NCBI RefSeq assembly: GCF_026000115.1
Contig: NZ_AP026867.1
Location: 6,115,001-6,179,000 of the forward strand
Reading direction: 5' to 3'
From: Aureispira anguillae
Lineage (GTDB): Bacteria; Bacteroidota; Bacteroidia; Chitinophagales; Saprospiraceae
DNA length: 64,000 nt
Shown: in pieces, positions 9,344 to 17,900 of the stretch
How the letters are laid out: every line of letters begins with the position of its first letter
Numbering within the stretch: the first letter of the stretch is position 1
Translations under genes and position numbers: made by a program
The notes under the pieces: generated by a model
Seen by the model: the letters and a program-made list of their open reading frames with translations, nothing else
Told to the model about the DNA's origin: nothing
Databases searched by the model: none

Positions 9344-9967
9344 TTAACCTTCAAAAAAGAAAGCTTTTCCCGTTTCTAATAATATTGGTATACTAATAAG
9401 AATTATCAGAATAGAAATGAATATTGATCGAAAATGGGTGGAGATTTTTGTGCGCTCCAAAAGTACAAAATTTATTAATAATGCTATAGTTAGGATCAAT
9501 ATTTGACCAATTTCTAACCCAATGTTAAAGGCTAAGAGAGGAGTGAAAATATGCTCGCTTTCAGATAAAATAAATCGGAGATAATTAGAAAATCCTAAAC
9601 CATGTATAATCCCAAATAGAATAATAATAGGATAATTAGATTGTTGATGTTCTACGTGGAACATCTGATTTTTTTCTTTGTCAATGGATTTTTTACTAGA
9701 TAAAATATTCCATAGACAAGTTGCTATAATACTAACGGGGATTAAGAACTCTATTAATGAAACATTGGGACTGACTAATTTTAATGTTGCCAAAATTAAA
9801 GAAATAGAATGCCCAATGGTAAACATAGTTACTGCAAAAAAAAGACCTTTCCAGTTTTTTATACTATAGGGGGCAGCTAATGCAGTTATAAAAAGTATAT
9901 GGTCATAAGCCCCTAAATCTGAAATATGGCTTAGTCCTTGTTTAAAGAAAAATATAAAATCATTCAT
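9344..9967 (-). CDS. HupE/UreJ-like membrane protein
   Basis: This 207-residue polytopic membrane protein has six or so helices. It carries conserved polar motifs of the HupE/UreJ type: GLSHISDLGAYDHILFI near the N-terminus, IGHSISL, and HGLGFS. A GTG lies one codon upstream, and I prefer the ATG at 9967. HupE/UreJ relatives are linked to nickel transport, but many Bacteroidota members have no hydrogenase or urease nearby, as here, so the substrate is open. Residues about 102-107 (MFHVEH), in the cytoplasmic or periplasmic loop after helix three, are encoded by a parS-like palindrome at 9648-9663. This suggests the site is maintained at DNA level inside the gene. It is probably cotranscribed with the M1 peptidase and divergent from the DUF6702 gene. 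Confidence 0.78.
   Translation of the reverse strand: MNDFIFFFKQGLSHISDLGAYDHILFITALAAPYSIKNWKGLFFAVTMFTIGHSISLILATLKLVSPNVSLIEFLIPVSIIATCLWNILSSKKSIDKEKNQMFHVEHQQSNYPIIILFGIIHGLGFSNYLRFILSESEHIFTPLLAFNIGLEIGQILILTIALLINFVLLERTKISTHFRSIFISILIILISIPILLETGKAFFFEG
9648..9663. other. parS-like palindrome inside the HupE-like gene
   Basis: The sequence TGTTCTACGTGGAACA matches 15 of 16 positions of the perfect palindrome seen at 10700 and 10744. It encodes MFHVEH on the minus strand. ParB-binding parS sites of this form are known from many bacteria. Binding here is inferred. Confidence 0.6.
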
Positions 9968-10172
9968 CACTCTTTTCTTGTTTTATATCGTAACTTGTGG
10001 ATCTCTATTTGTTTATAAACCTAAAAATACAAAGTTAATTTTAGAAAAAAGAGCTTAAATCTGTTTCTTGTATAGAATGGAAATATGCATAGATGAATAG
10101 GTGATTTATTTAGATTAATGTTATTATTAACAATAAATTTTATTTGAGTTTTAGTTTTTAAAATACATTTTT

Positions 10173-10682
10173 ATGGGAAAACAGTTTACTATTTTACTCT
10201 TTATTAGCTTGTTTTTATTAGCCTTTGGAGCTCACCCCATCTATATTTCTACTACAGAAATTGATTATAATAAAGACCAAAAACGCTTAGAGATAGCAAT
10301 TAAAGTTTTTAGTGATGACTTGGAAAATATTCTAACGAAACAGAAAGGAACGGCAATAGAAATAGGAACAGAAAAGGAACATGAAAAAGCAACTGATTAT
10401 ATTATAGAGTACATGAGGACACATTTTAAGTTGGAACTTAATGGGAGAGTGGTAGACTTTAATTATGTCAATCGTAAGTTGGTAAGGGATGATTTTTTTG
10501 CTATGTGGGTGTTGCTAGAAGTACCTAAAGTTTATAAAATTAAGACCTTAAATTTAACTAATAATATCTTAATGGACTTGAATGAAGGACAGCAAAATTT
10601 TATCAAATTTAGAGAGAAAAGAGATGAGGGGTATATTAGAAAACTTGCTTCTGATGGGGCATATCGAGTAACGTTGAAATAA
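10173..10682 (+). CDS. DUF6702-like exported protein
   Basis: This 169-residue protein has a signal peptide (about 1-20). The mature start, HPIYISTTEIDYNKDQKRLEIAIKVF..DDLE, is typical of the DUF6702 family. In Bacteroidota it is commonly encoded next to an M1 peptidase and a HupE-like protein. Here it is divergent from those two genes, with a 205-base shared upstream region. The rest is beta-rich and ends in a YRVTLK segment. A role in the periplasm together with the HupE-like transporter is plausible, but no activity is known. The gene ends four bases before a strong terminator that contains a parS-like palindrome. Confidence 0.7.
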   Translation: MGKQFTILLFISLFLLAFGAHPIYISTTEIDYNKDQKRLEIAIKVFSDDLENILTKQKGTAIEIGTEKEHEKATDYIIEYMRTHFKLELNGRVVDFNYVNRKLVRDDFFAMWVLLEVPKVYKIKTLNLTNNILMDLNEGQQNFIKFREKRDEGYIRKLASDGAYRVTLK

Positions 10683-10686
10683 GTAC

Positions 10687-10729
10687 AAAAAAAAAAGAAT
10701 GTTCCACGTGGAACATTCTTTTTTTTTTG
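10687..10729. terminator. Bidirectional terminator built on a perfect parS-like palindrome
   Basis: A long A-run, the stem GAATGTTCC/GGAACATTC and a long T-run form a perfectly symmetrical terminator. It lies between the DUF6702 gene (+) and thrB (-). Its stem centre is the 16-base palindrome at 10700-10715. Confidence 0.85.
10700..10715. other. Perfect parS-like palindrome (site A)
   Basis: TGTTCCACGTGGAACA is a perfect 16-base palindrome. It is identical to parS forms described in pseudomonads and close to the Bacillus consensus. It lies inside the stem of a terminator, so one sequence may serve both as ParB site and as transcript end. Confidence 0.75.
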
Positions 10730-10743
10730 ACTTTACATTGTTG

Positions 10744-10759
10744 TGTTCCACGTGGAACA
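10744..10759. other. Perfect parS-like palindrome (site B)
   Basis: This is a second exact TGTTCCACGTGGAACA, 44 bases from site A (start to start) and ending three bases before the thrB stop codon. Unlike site A it has no flanking A/T runs, so it is not itself a terminator. That favours a DNA-binding role for the palindrome. Confidence 0.75.
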
Positions 10760-10762
10760 TAG

Positions 10763-11719
10763 TTAAGCGATTTGAACTCCAGTATGATTTATTTTAGAAA
10801 CAATTATAGAGTGACGTATTTTATTAGAAGTATAAATGTCTTTCATTGCTTCAGCTACTTGCTCTGCCTCTAAGCTGTTTTTACATAAAGCAAAAACACC
10901 AGAACCACTTCCCGCAAGACTACAACCTAGTGCTTTGTTTTTTAATGCAGCATTTTTTAGTTCCTCAAAGTAAGGAATAGCATCTTTCCAATGTGCTTCA
11001 GCTAAATGATCTGTTAATGATCTAGATAATAATTCAAGATCAGAGGTGTAAAAGGCTTGAATTAATGCTGCTAAGTTTGCCGATTGTTGAATAGCACTTT
11101 TTAGATTTATTTGACTAGGAAGTTTAGTGCTATTTTGTTGTCGATTCATAATTATATTAGTAGGAGCAATTGCAACAATATGTAAGCCCCTAATTAAAGG
11201 TAGGCGATGAAAGTCATAACTTGCATGATCTCTAGTTAATATAATTCCACCTAATAAAGATGGAAGAATGCTATTGATTCGAAATTGTTTTTCTACTATT
11301 TGCTCTGCTTGTGCTGCAAAAGGAAGTAATTCTCTTTTTGTTAAAGGAGAACCAAAAGCCTCATTAACTGCAAAAGCACCTCCTACCGCACTTGCACTAC
11401 TAGAACCTAATCCATGCCCAACGGCAACCTTTTTATTAATAGAAAGACTTAGACCACTATCTTTTTCTAAATTATGCTCCTTCTTTAAAAAATCTAAAAG
11501 TAATTGAGCAGAAATACCAGCTGCGTTTTTATTAGTATCTAAGGGTAATTTTGTTTTGTTGTTTAGAATAGAAACAATATGTATTCCTGGTTTGTCAATT
11601 GGTTTTACAATAATTTCATCTTGGGGAGTTTCTAATGCTAGTCCTAATGCATCTAAACCGCAAGCTAAATTAGAAATGGTAGCAGGCGCTATAATTTTAA
11701 AGTTTGATTTGAATTTCAT
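10763..11719 (-). CDS. thrB: Homoserine kinase
   Basis: This 318-residue GHMP-family kinase phosphorylates L-homoserine with ATP in threonine synthesis, in the cytoplasm. The ATP-binding motif VAVGHGLGSSSASAVGGA lies at about 98-115. The N-terminal APATISNLACGLDALGLAL and the C-terminal GCSLAGSGSGVFAL motifs are also present. Length is usual for the family. In many Bacteroidota thrB sits between thrA and thrC. Here neither neighbour is a threonine gene, so it is a detached copy. Its 3' end abuts the parS-like sites and terminator. An 98-base gap separates its start from the divergent aminotransferase gene. Confidence 0.92.
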   Translation of the reverse strand: MKFKSNFKIIAPATISNLACGLDALGLALETPQDEIIVKPIDKPGIHIVSILNNKTKLPLDTNKNAAGISAQLLLDFLKKEHNLEKDSGLSLSINKKVAVGHGLGSSSASAVGGAFAVNEAFGSPLTKRELLPFAAQAEQIVEKQFRINSILPSLLGGIILTRDHASYDFHRLPLIRGLHIVAIAPTNIIMNRQQNSTKLPSQINLKSAIQQSANLAALIQAFYTSDLELLSRSLTDHLAEAHWKDAIPYFEELKNAALKNKALGCSLAGSGSGVFALCKNSLEAEQVAEAMKDIYTSNKIRHSIIVSKINHTGVQIA

Positions 11720-11817
11720 AATCTTTATAAAGAATATATCTTAGAGGATCTACAGTAAATTAAAAATGTTTAAATTTGTCACTGGATTTTAATATAGCAC
11801 AAATTTAAAATAAAAAA

Positions 11818-13020
11818 ATGATAACGCAACGTCAATTGTTTTTAAATCATGTAGCACAGACAAGTGATGCTCCTTTGGCATTAGAAATTGAACGAGCAGA
11901 AGGAGTTTGTTTATATGATAAGAATGGTAAGGAATATATAGATTTAATTGCAGGAATTAGTGTAAGCAATTTAGGTCATAATAATAAAGAAGTTTTAAAA
12001 GCAATTCAAGAGCAATCAAATAAATATCTGCATACGTTGGTTTATGGAGAGTTTATTTTATCTCCACAGGTTCAATTAGCAAATTTATTACAACAAAATT
12101 TACCATCAGAATTAGATTGCACTTATTTTGTTAATTCAGGAGCAGAAGCAGTAGAAGGGGCTTTGAAATTAGCAAAGCGGTATACTGGAAGAACTAATAT
12201 TGTAGCTTGTAAAAAGGCATATCATGGGTCAACTCATGGTGCCTTAAGTCTAATGAGTGAATCTTATTTTACAGCTCCTTTTAGACCATTATTACCAGCC
12301 GTTGATTACATTGAATTTAATGAATTTAATGATTTAGCCAAAATTACAGAACAAACAGCTTGTGTCATAATGGAGACTGTTAGGGGAGAAATAGGTGTTA
12401 TGTTGCCCCAAGAAGGTTATTTGAAAAAAGTACGGGAGCGATGTGATGAAGTTGGAGCCTTGCTGATTTTAGATGAAGTTCAAGTGGGATGTGGTCGAAC
12501 AGGAACATTGTTTGCTTTCGAACAATATGATATTGTACCAGATATTTTATTATTAGCAAAGGCTTTTGGTGGAGGGATGCCTTTAGGAGCGTTTGTTGCT
12601 TCTAAAAAAATTATGCAGAGTTTAACGCATAATCCTTATTTGGGGCATATTACTACATTTGGAGGTCATCCTGTTTGTTGTGCCGCAGGATTAGCTAGTT
12701 TGAAATTTTTAATAGAAAATCCACTTATTCTTGATGAAGTTAATGAAAAAGCCAATTTATTTAAAAAAATGCTAAAACATCATGCCATTCTTGAACTTAG
12801 GAATGCTGGTTTGTTGATGGCTGTTCAATTACCTTCCTATGATTTTGTTTTAAATGTAATTCAAGATTGTTTAAGGAATGGGTTGATTTCTGATTGGTTT
12901 TTATTTAATTCAGAGTCTATCCGTATTGCTCCACCTTTAACTATTACAACAACAGAAATTCAAAAAGCTTGCACGATTTTATTAAAGGCTATTGACAAAA
13001 CATATAAAAATGGAATCTAA
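11818..13020 (+). CDS. Class III PLP-dependent aminotransferase (ArgD-like)
   Basis: This 400-residue fold-type I aminotransferase has the NSGAEAVEGALKLA phosphate-binding region at about 106-119. The LILDEVQVGCGRTG segment is at about 216-229, with Asp 219 expected to contact the pyridine nitrogen. The catalytic Lys is about 248 in LLLAKAFGGGMPLG. The family includes acetylornithine, ornithine and succinylornithine aminotransferases. Bacteroidota members are often labelled only as aspartate aminotransferase family. No other arginine genes are near, so the substrate is left open. Its stop codon overlaps the start of the CPBP protease gene by 11 bases, which implies an operon with that gene and cdsA. 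Confidence 0.85.
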   Translation: MITQRQLFLNHVAQTSDAPLALEIERAEGVCLYDKNGKEYIDLIAGISVSNLGHNNKEVLKAIQEQSNKYLHTLVYGEFILSPQVQLANLLQQNLPSELDCTYFVNSGAEAVEGALKLAKRYTGRTNIVACKKAYHGSTHGALSLMSESYFTAPFRPLLPAVDYIEFNEFNDLAKITEQTACVIMETVRGEIGVMLPQEGYLKKVRERCDEVGALLILDEVQVGCGRTGTLFAFEQYDIVPDILLLAKAFGGGMPLGAFVASKKIMQSLTHNPYLGHITTFGGHPVCCAAGLASLKFLIENPLILDEVNEKANLFKKMLKHHAILELRNAGLLMAVQLPSYDFVLNVIQDCLRNGLISDWFLFNSESIRIAPPLTITTTEIQKACTILLKAIDKTYKNGI

Positions 13021-13942
13021 AAAAGGAGATAAAAATTCAAATCTTTTTTTTTTATTAGAGGAAGCAAAAAACAATTTAAGTTTAGAAGCTACGCTATTTG
13101 TTTTTATTTGGTTTTCGCTTTATGTAATAGGGATGAGTTTTGTTCAATTTGGAATCAGTGTATTGGATTTGCCAGATTTTTCTGAACTATTTAAAGGGCT
13201 AATCAAGGGGCAATATTTAGAGTATTTGACTACTCTCAAGATTATTCAAATTGTATTGCATTTATTTCAATACTTAGTACCTGCTCTTTTCTTTACATTT
13301 ATCGTCTATAAAAAAGATGCTTTAAAAATTTTATATGCGGATAGTATCCCTTCTTTGAAAAATCTAATCTTGGGTTTAGCTTTAATCATTAGCATTTATC
13401 CTCTAATTTCTTTTATTTATTATTGGAATACGCAATTACTACCAACAAATGTTATCGCTCAAGACAAATTAGAAATTCAACGGGTTTTTCTTGAAATGAA
13501 TAGCCTTTTTGACTTGTTTTTGAACTTATTATTGCTTGGTTTAGTAGCTGGAGTAGGTGAAGAGCTATTATTTAGAGGAATTTTGCAACGATTATTGACA
13601 TTATGGACAAATAATATACATTATGGAGCCATTTTAACAGGAGCAATTTTCTCTTTAATGCATTTTCAATTAGAAGGCTTCTTTCCTCGGTTTATCTTAG
13701 GCGTATTATTTTGTTATATGCTTATTTTTTCTGGAAGCATCTGGTTGTCAGTGTTGATACATATATTGTTTAATAGTATTCAAGTTTTAATACCTTACTT
13801 TTATCAATCGGCAATCGATACCGTGAGTAATGTAGCACCTATTTCGCCATTTTATGCTTTAGGTAGTGGTTTTGCCTTTGCAGGATTTTTGATTACCTTC
13901 ATTAAGGTTAATTCAGATTATAAATATATTGCTCTAAAATAG
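13010..13942 (+). CDS. CPBP-family intramembrane metalloprotease
   Basis: This 310-residue polytopic membrane protein has about eight helices and the CPBP (CAAX protease/bacteriocin-processing, ABI) motifs. Motif 1 is EELLFRGILQR at about 180-190, motif 2 is the His in LMHFQLEG, and motif 3 is the His/Asn in IHILFNS. These residues form the metal site within the membrane. A TTG lies six codons upstream, but the ATG at 13010, which overlaps the aminotransferase stop, is the natural start. Substrates of bacterial CPBP proteins are mostly unknown. Roles in protein or peptide maturation and in self-immunity have been shown for some members. cdsA follows after 17 bases in the same operon. Confidence 0.85.
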   Translation: MESKKGDKNSNLFFLLEEAKNNLSLEATLFVFIWFSLYVIGMSFVQFGISVLDLPDFSELFKGLIKGQYLEYLTTLKIIQIVLHLFQYLVPALFFTFIVYKKDALKILYADSIPSLKNLILGLALIISIYPLISFIYYWNTQLLPTNVIAQDKLEIQRVFLEMNSLFDLFLNLLLLGLVAGVGEELLFRGILQRLLTLWTNNIHYGAILTGAIFSLMHFQLEGFFPRFILGVLFCYMLIFSGSIWLSVLIHILFNSIQVLIPYFYQSAIDTVSNVAPISPFYALGSGFAFAGFLITFIKVNSDYKYIALK

Positions 13943-13959
13943 ATATTTAAAATAAATAT

Positions 13960-14811
13960 ATGAGTTTAAAAACAAGAACAGTTACAGGACTTTCTTTTGG
14001 TGCTGTGATGATTGCAGGTTGTTTATATAGTTCAATAAGTTGTACATTGCTATTTCTATTCATTACGGTTCTTTGCCTTTGGGAACTAAGCGGACATGTT
14101 TTGACACAGGATGGTACCTCAACAATAAATTTGCTTCGACGGGGAGGATTCATAGCATTAGGAACTTTTTTACCATTGACAGTAGCCTTATTATTTGTTT
14201 GGGAGCAATTATACTGCTATCGTCTATTCCATTTCTTTCCCATTGCTGCTTTTCTTTTGTTTTTATTAGAATTATTTGGGCGATCAGAAAAGCCCTTTCA
14301 TAACCTTGGATTCATAGCCTTGGGAGTGCTTTATATCGGAATGCCATTTTCGTTATTGATCTGGCTGAGTAGCTCTCCTATCCCAGAATTTGGAGGAGCT
14401 GGGCATCAATTTATTCTTGCGCTATTATTTATGGTTTGGGCGAGTGATGTTTTTGCCTATTTATTGGGTTCCCAAATCGGCAAAAATAAAATGTTTCCTC
14501 GTATTTCGCCTAATAAAACATGGGAAGGAACCCTAAGTGGAGTAGCAGGAGCAATCTTAACAGGATATTTATGTTCATTGGTATTTAGCAATCTAACTTT
14601 TCCACTGTTTTTTTGGATTGGAACGGCTTGTATTTGTACGATTTTTGGAATTTTGGGGGATTTGGTAGAGTCTATGTTTAAACGAAGCTTAGGCATTAAA
14701 GATTCGGGTAATTTACTACCAGGACATGGAGGAATTTTAGATCGATTTGATGCTTTTATTTTTGTAATTCCCTTTGTTTACACTTACTTGATAATTTATT
14801 TTCAACTCTAA
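13960..14811 (+). CDS. cdsA: Phosphatidate cytidylyltransferase
   Basis: This 283-residue integral membrane enzyme makes CDP-diacylglycerol from phosphatidate and CTP, the branch point for phospholipid synthesis. About eight membrane helices are visible. The family signature is clear in the C-terminal third: SPNKTWEGTLSG, then LGDLVESMFKR..GIKDSG and LPGHGGILDRFDA with the catalytic acidic residues. Length is normal. It is the last gene of the aminotransferase-CPBP-cdsA run and is followed by a strong terminator. Confidence 0.93.
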   Translation: MSLKTRTVTGLSFGAVMIAGCLYSSISCTLLFLFITVLCLWELSGHVLTQDGTSTINLLRRGGFIALGTFLPLTVALLFVWEQLYCYRLFHFFPIAAFLLFLLELFGRSEKPFHNLGFIALGVLYIGMPFSLLIWLSSSPIPEFGGAGHQFILALLFMVWASDVFAYLLGSQIGKNKMFPRISPNKTWEGTLSGVAGAILTGYLCSLVFSNLTFPLFFWIGTACICTIFGILGDLVESMFKRSLGIKDSGNLLPGHGGILDRFDAFIFVIPFVYTYLIIYFQL

Positions 14812-14886
14812 ATGCTTTAGGGAGAAAATGACAAGTCGTTAGTTGTACTAACTTACCAGTGACAGAAATAAAAAACAATATATAAA

Positions 14887-14916
14887 AGAAGGCGTTGGAG
14901 AATCCAACGCCTTTTC
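14887..14916. terminator. Bidirectional terminator
   Basis: The stem AAGGCGTTGGA / TCCAACGCCTT (11 base pairs, three-base loop) has an A-run before it and a T-run after it. It lies between cdsA (+) and the large surface-protein gene (-), serving both directions. Confidence 0.85.
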
Positions 14917-14925
14917 TATTATAAT

Positions 14926-17900
14926 CTATCGTATGATGGTTACTTTCTGTGTGAATGCCTCTTGGTGCGTTCGAACTCGTATAATATAATGCCCAACAGG
15001 GAATTGATATTCGTTCAAAGGAATCTCAATTAATGAATTTTCTTTGACATCTCCAGTGTATAAAATAGCAGATTCTTGACCTATAATCGAGTATAATTCT
15101 ACTACAACACGGTCTTCTTTGGGGCTAAATAAATACAAGACTTGGTTATTGGGCTGAATAAGCGTAGGATATACTTTAAATTTAGGAGTAGGACCTGTTA
15201 TTAAAATAGCCTTTATTTCAGAATACTCATAGCTACCATCTATATCTACTTGGCGCAATCTAAAGTAATGCACTCCAGGAAGCATATTTGTTATATCGTA
15301 GCTATAATTAGCACCCGTTAGCGGATTTCCTTTACTTTCAATAAAATCGATCATTTCAAACTGAGGCAAGCCAGTTGTTGGTTGAGCATGTTCGATTTCA
15401 AAACCAAGACTATTGATTTCAGATGCAGTTCCCCAAGTTAAAGTAGTCGCATTGTTGCTTACTTTTTCTGCATTAAAGAATAACCAATCAATAGGTAAGT
15501 CAAGATCAGTTGGAATGTCCGTAATCAATGATTGTTCATCTTGACAAATACATTGCTTATTCGAACTAACTGGCGATTGAGCAATTAGAATAACGATGCC
15601 TTGCAAGTTGTTACAAGATGTTGGGGTGGTGAAAAATACATTTTCTGAAATGGTTTGGTTGCTAGCAATAGGGATTGCAATATTGTGGGTATGAATGGGT
15701 AAGCCTGTCGGATTTCCAGAAGCATCTGCACAATAAAATTCTGCAATCATTCCAGCAGGGGCATCCAATCCATTATTCGTAATATCAAAACTTAAGGTAT
15801 AAGATTGCCCACTAGAAACAGCATTCGTTAAAGCTGTTAGATTACTAATGGCAAAATCTGGTTTTTGGACAGCAAACGCTAAGTTAGCTTGCCCCGTAAT
15901 TACTTTTACATCTCCACAAGGTAAACCATTGGCATCACAAGTAGGACCTGCCATTGTAACGGTATGTTTTACTGTGATTAGCTCAGAAGCCGAACAGCCT
16001 GAAAAGCCAGCGGTATTAATGTCAAATGAAAAATTAATCGTATCACCTAAAGACCAAGTACTTGGGTATTGAACCATAACACTGCTCGTACCATTTAGGT
16101 TATTTGTTAGACCAACAAAGGTAGGACAGATAGCAGGATTTGCCTCTGAGCAAGTAAAGTTGCCTGCATAAGCAACATGCTCTGGAAGATCAAAAAATCC
16201 AGTATCACGACCTGTTGAGGGACCATCGGGAATCATTTCTACAAGAACGTTTTGAACGGTATCTGCACAGGTAGTACTACCTATAAGGAGTATTTTTGTA
16301 GAAACATTGTAAGGAGGAACAAGCCCTGCAATCAATATAGGAGGCTCAAAAGAGGTTATATTACTACCTCCTGCTTGACTACCACAAGGAGCAAAGCCAT
16401 TGGGTTGTAGGTAAAAACTAGAGCCAGATTGGAAGTTACAATCGGTTCTAAATCGGAACGAAATAGTTACTTGACGTTCATTGGCATTGCTTGCTTCTCT
16501 CGTTCCCAATATACCATTGGTTGCAATGCTATGTGTGCCTGGATTTTGGGCATCTGCGGCTGCAATATCAACCATTAAGGTTTGTCCAGTAGGGGTTATT
16601 GTAAAGGGTCTAGGAGCTGTACCTAATGGATATTCTATCGTAGGGTTTCCTAATAATAAAATTCCTTGAGGGAGTGTAACCCTTAAAGAAGGATCTAAAA
16701 CATTGGCTAAATCGGCACTGTTTAGAGTAAAAGCATAAACCAGTGTATCACAAATATCATCTGTTACACCTGTTGCAATAGGGTTCAACTGCAAAGTAGC
16801 TGTTTTAGGATCAGTATACAACAAAAGGCTATCCAGTTCACATGCATTACTACTGGTATAAGCAGATAAGCTAGCTGGATAAGCTGAACAATCAAAACCA
16901 GCTAGGATAAGCAAGGTATCTGGCATACACTGAGTATAAGTAGCTGTTATTCTAAAATCGTGAAAATGAATTCGATCAATATCCCCAAACTGCCAGATAT
17001 TGTTGACTTTTGTAAGAGAGGTTGGTCCTGTTGGATTGCCGTTTGTTGCGATATGTTCAATATTGGTAATGGTTACATTCCCAGAAGGAACATTCGCATT
17101 AAGAAAAATATTAGCTGCATCAGAGTTGTTGGTAATATTATTGACACGGACTGTCCATTCTAATGTATTGGTGGTGCCTTCTGCTGTTTGACTTGAAACA
17201 TTGGTAATGGCTATATCAGGTTTGTTCCAACTTAGATTGTTTTCGGTACGCTCACCATCTAATAATTCAAGTGCTTGAAGCTGGGGAAGTGGGTGAAAAG
17301 CATCTAGAATCATTGTAATCGGCTCATTCGTATTAGCAGGCGTTTCACAAGTAGCTTGAATAAACACTTGAACTTCTGATCGCTCAATGCCATCTGGAAT
17401 ACTTTCTTGAACAGGGTTAGAGGGGATACCACCAGGTTGATATATTTGTCCTACTGCAAAAACAAGTGTATCTGCATTAGGGTTTAGTGGTTCAATTGCT
17501 ATATTATTGGGCACTCCAATAAAACTAGATAATCTTGCACTTACATAAGTATACCCTGTAGGCATAACCATTTTGACCGTATCAGGAAAAGCAATCGGTC
17601 GCCATTCGTATGGAAATATATTGAAGTTTTGGATGTTATCACCTGTTTTGGATTCAAATTCTAAATCTATTTGTCTTGCTCCACAAGAGCTAAAAGATCC
17701 GATTCCCGCAATATCAAGACCAGGATTGATGTTATAAATAGAATAAATTTCGGAATAAGCATTAGAACCACAAGACAGCCTTTGAGCGCCACTAGGGCTA
17801 GGGACTTCGGCAACATAAAAATCAATAGGATAGACAATACCGCTAAAGATATTGGTACCATTTAGCGTATTAACTAAATTAGCACGGATGGTAACACTAT

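Noticed and set aside
10569-10760. Minus-strand frame beginning MFHVEHNNVKS
   Set aside because: It is produced by the two parS-like palindromes and the terminator and overlaps the DUF6702 gene in antisense; no coding support.
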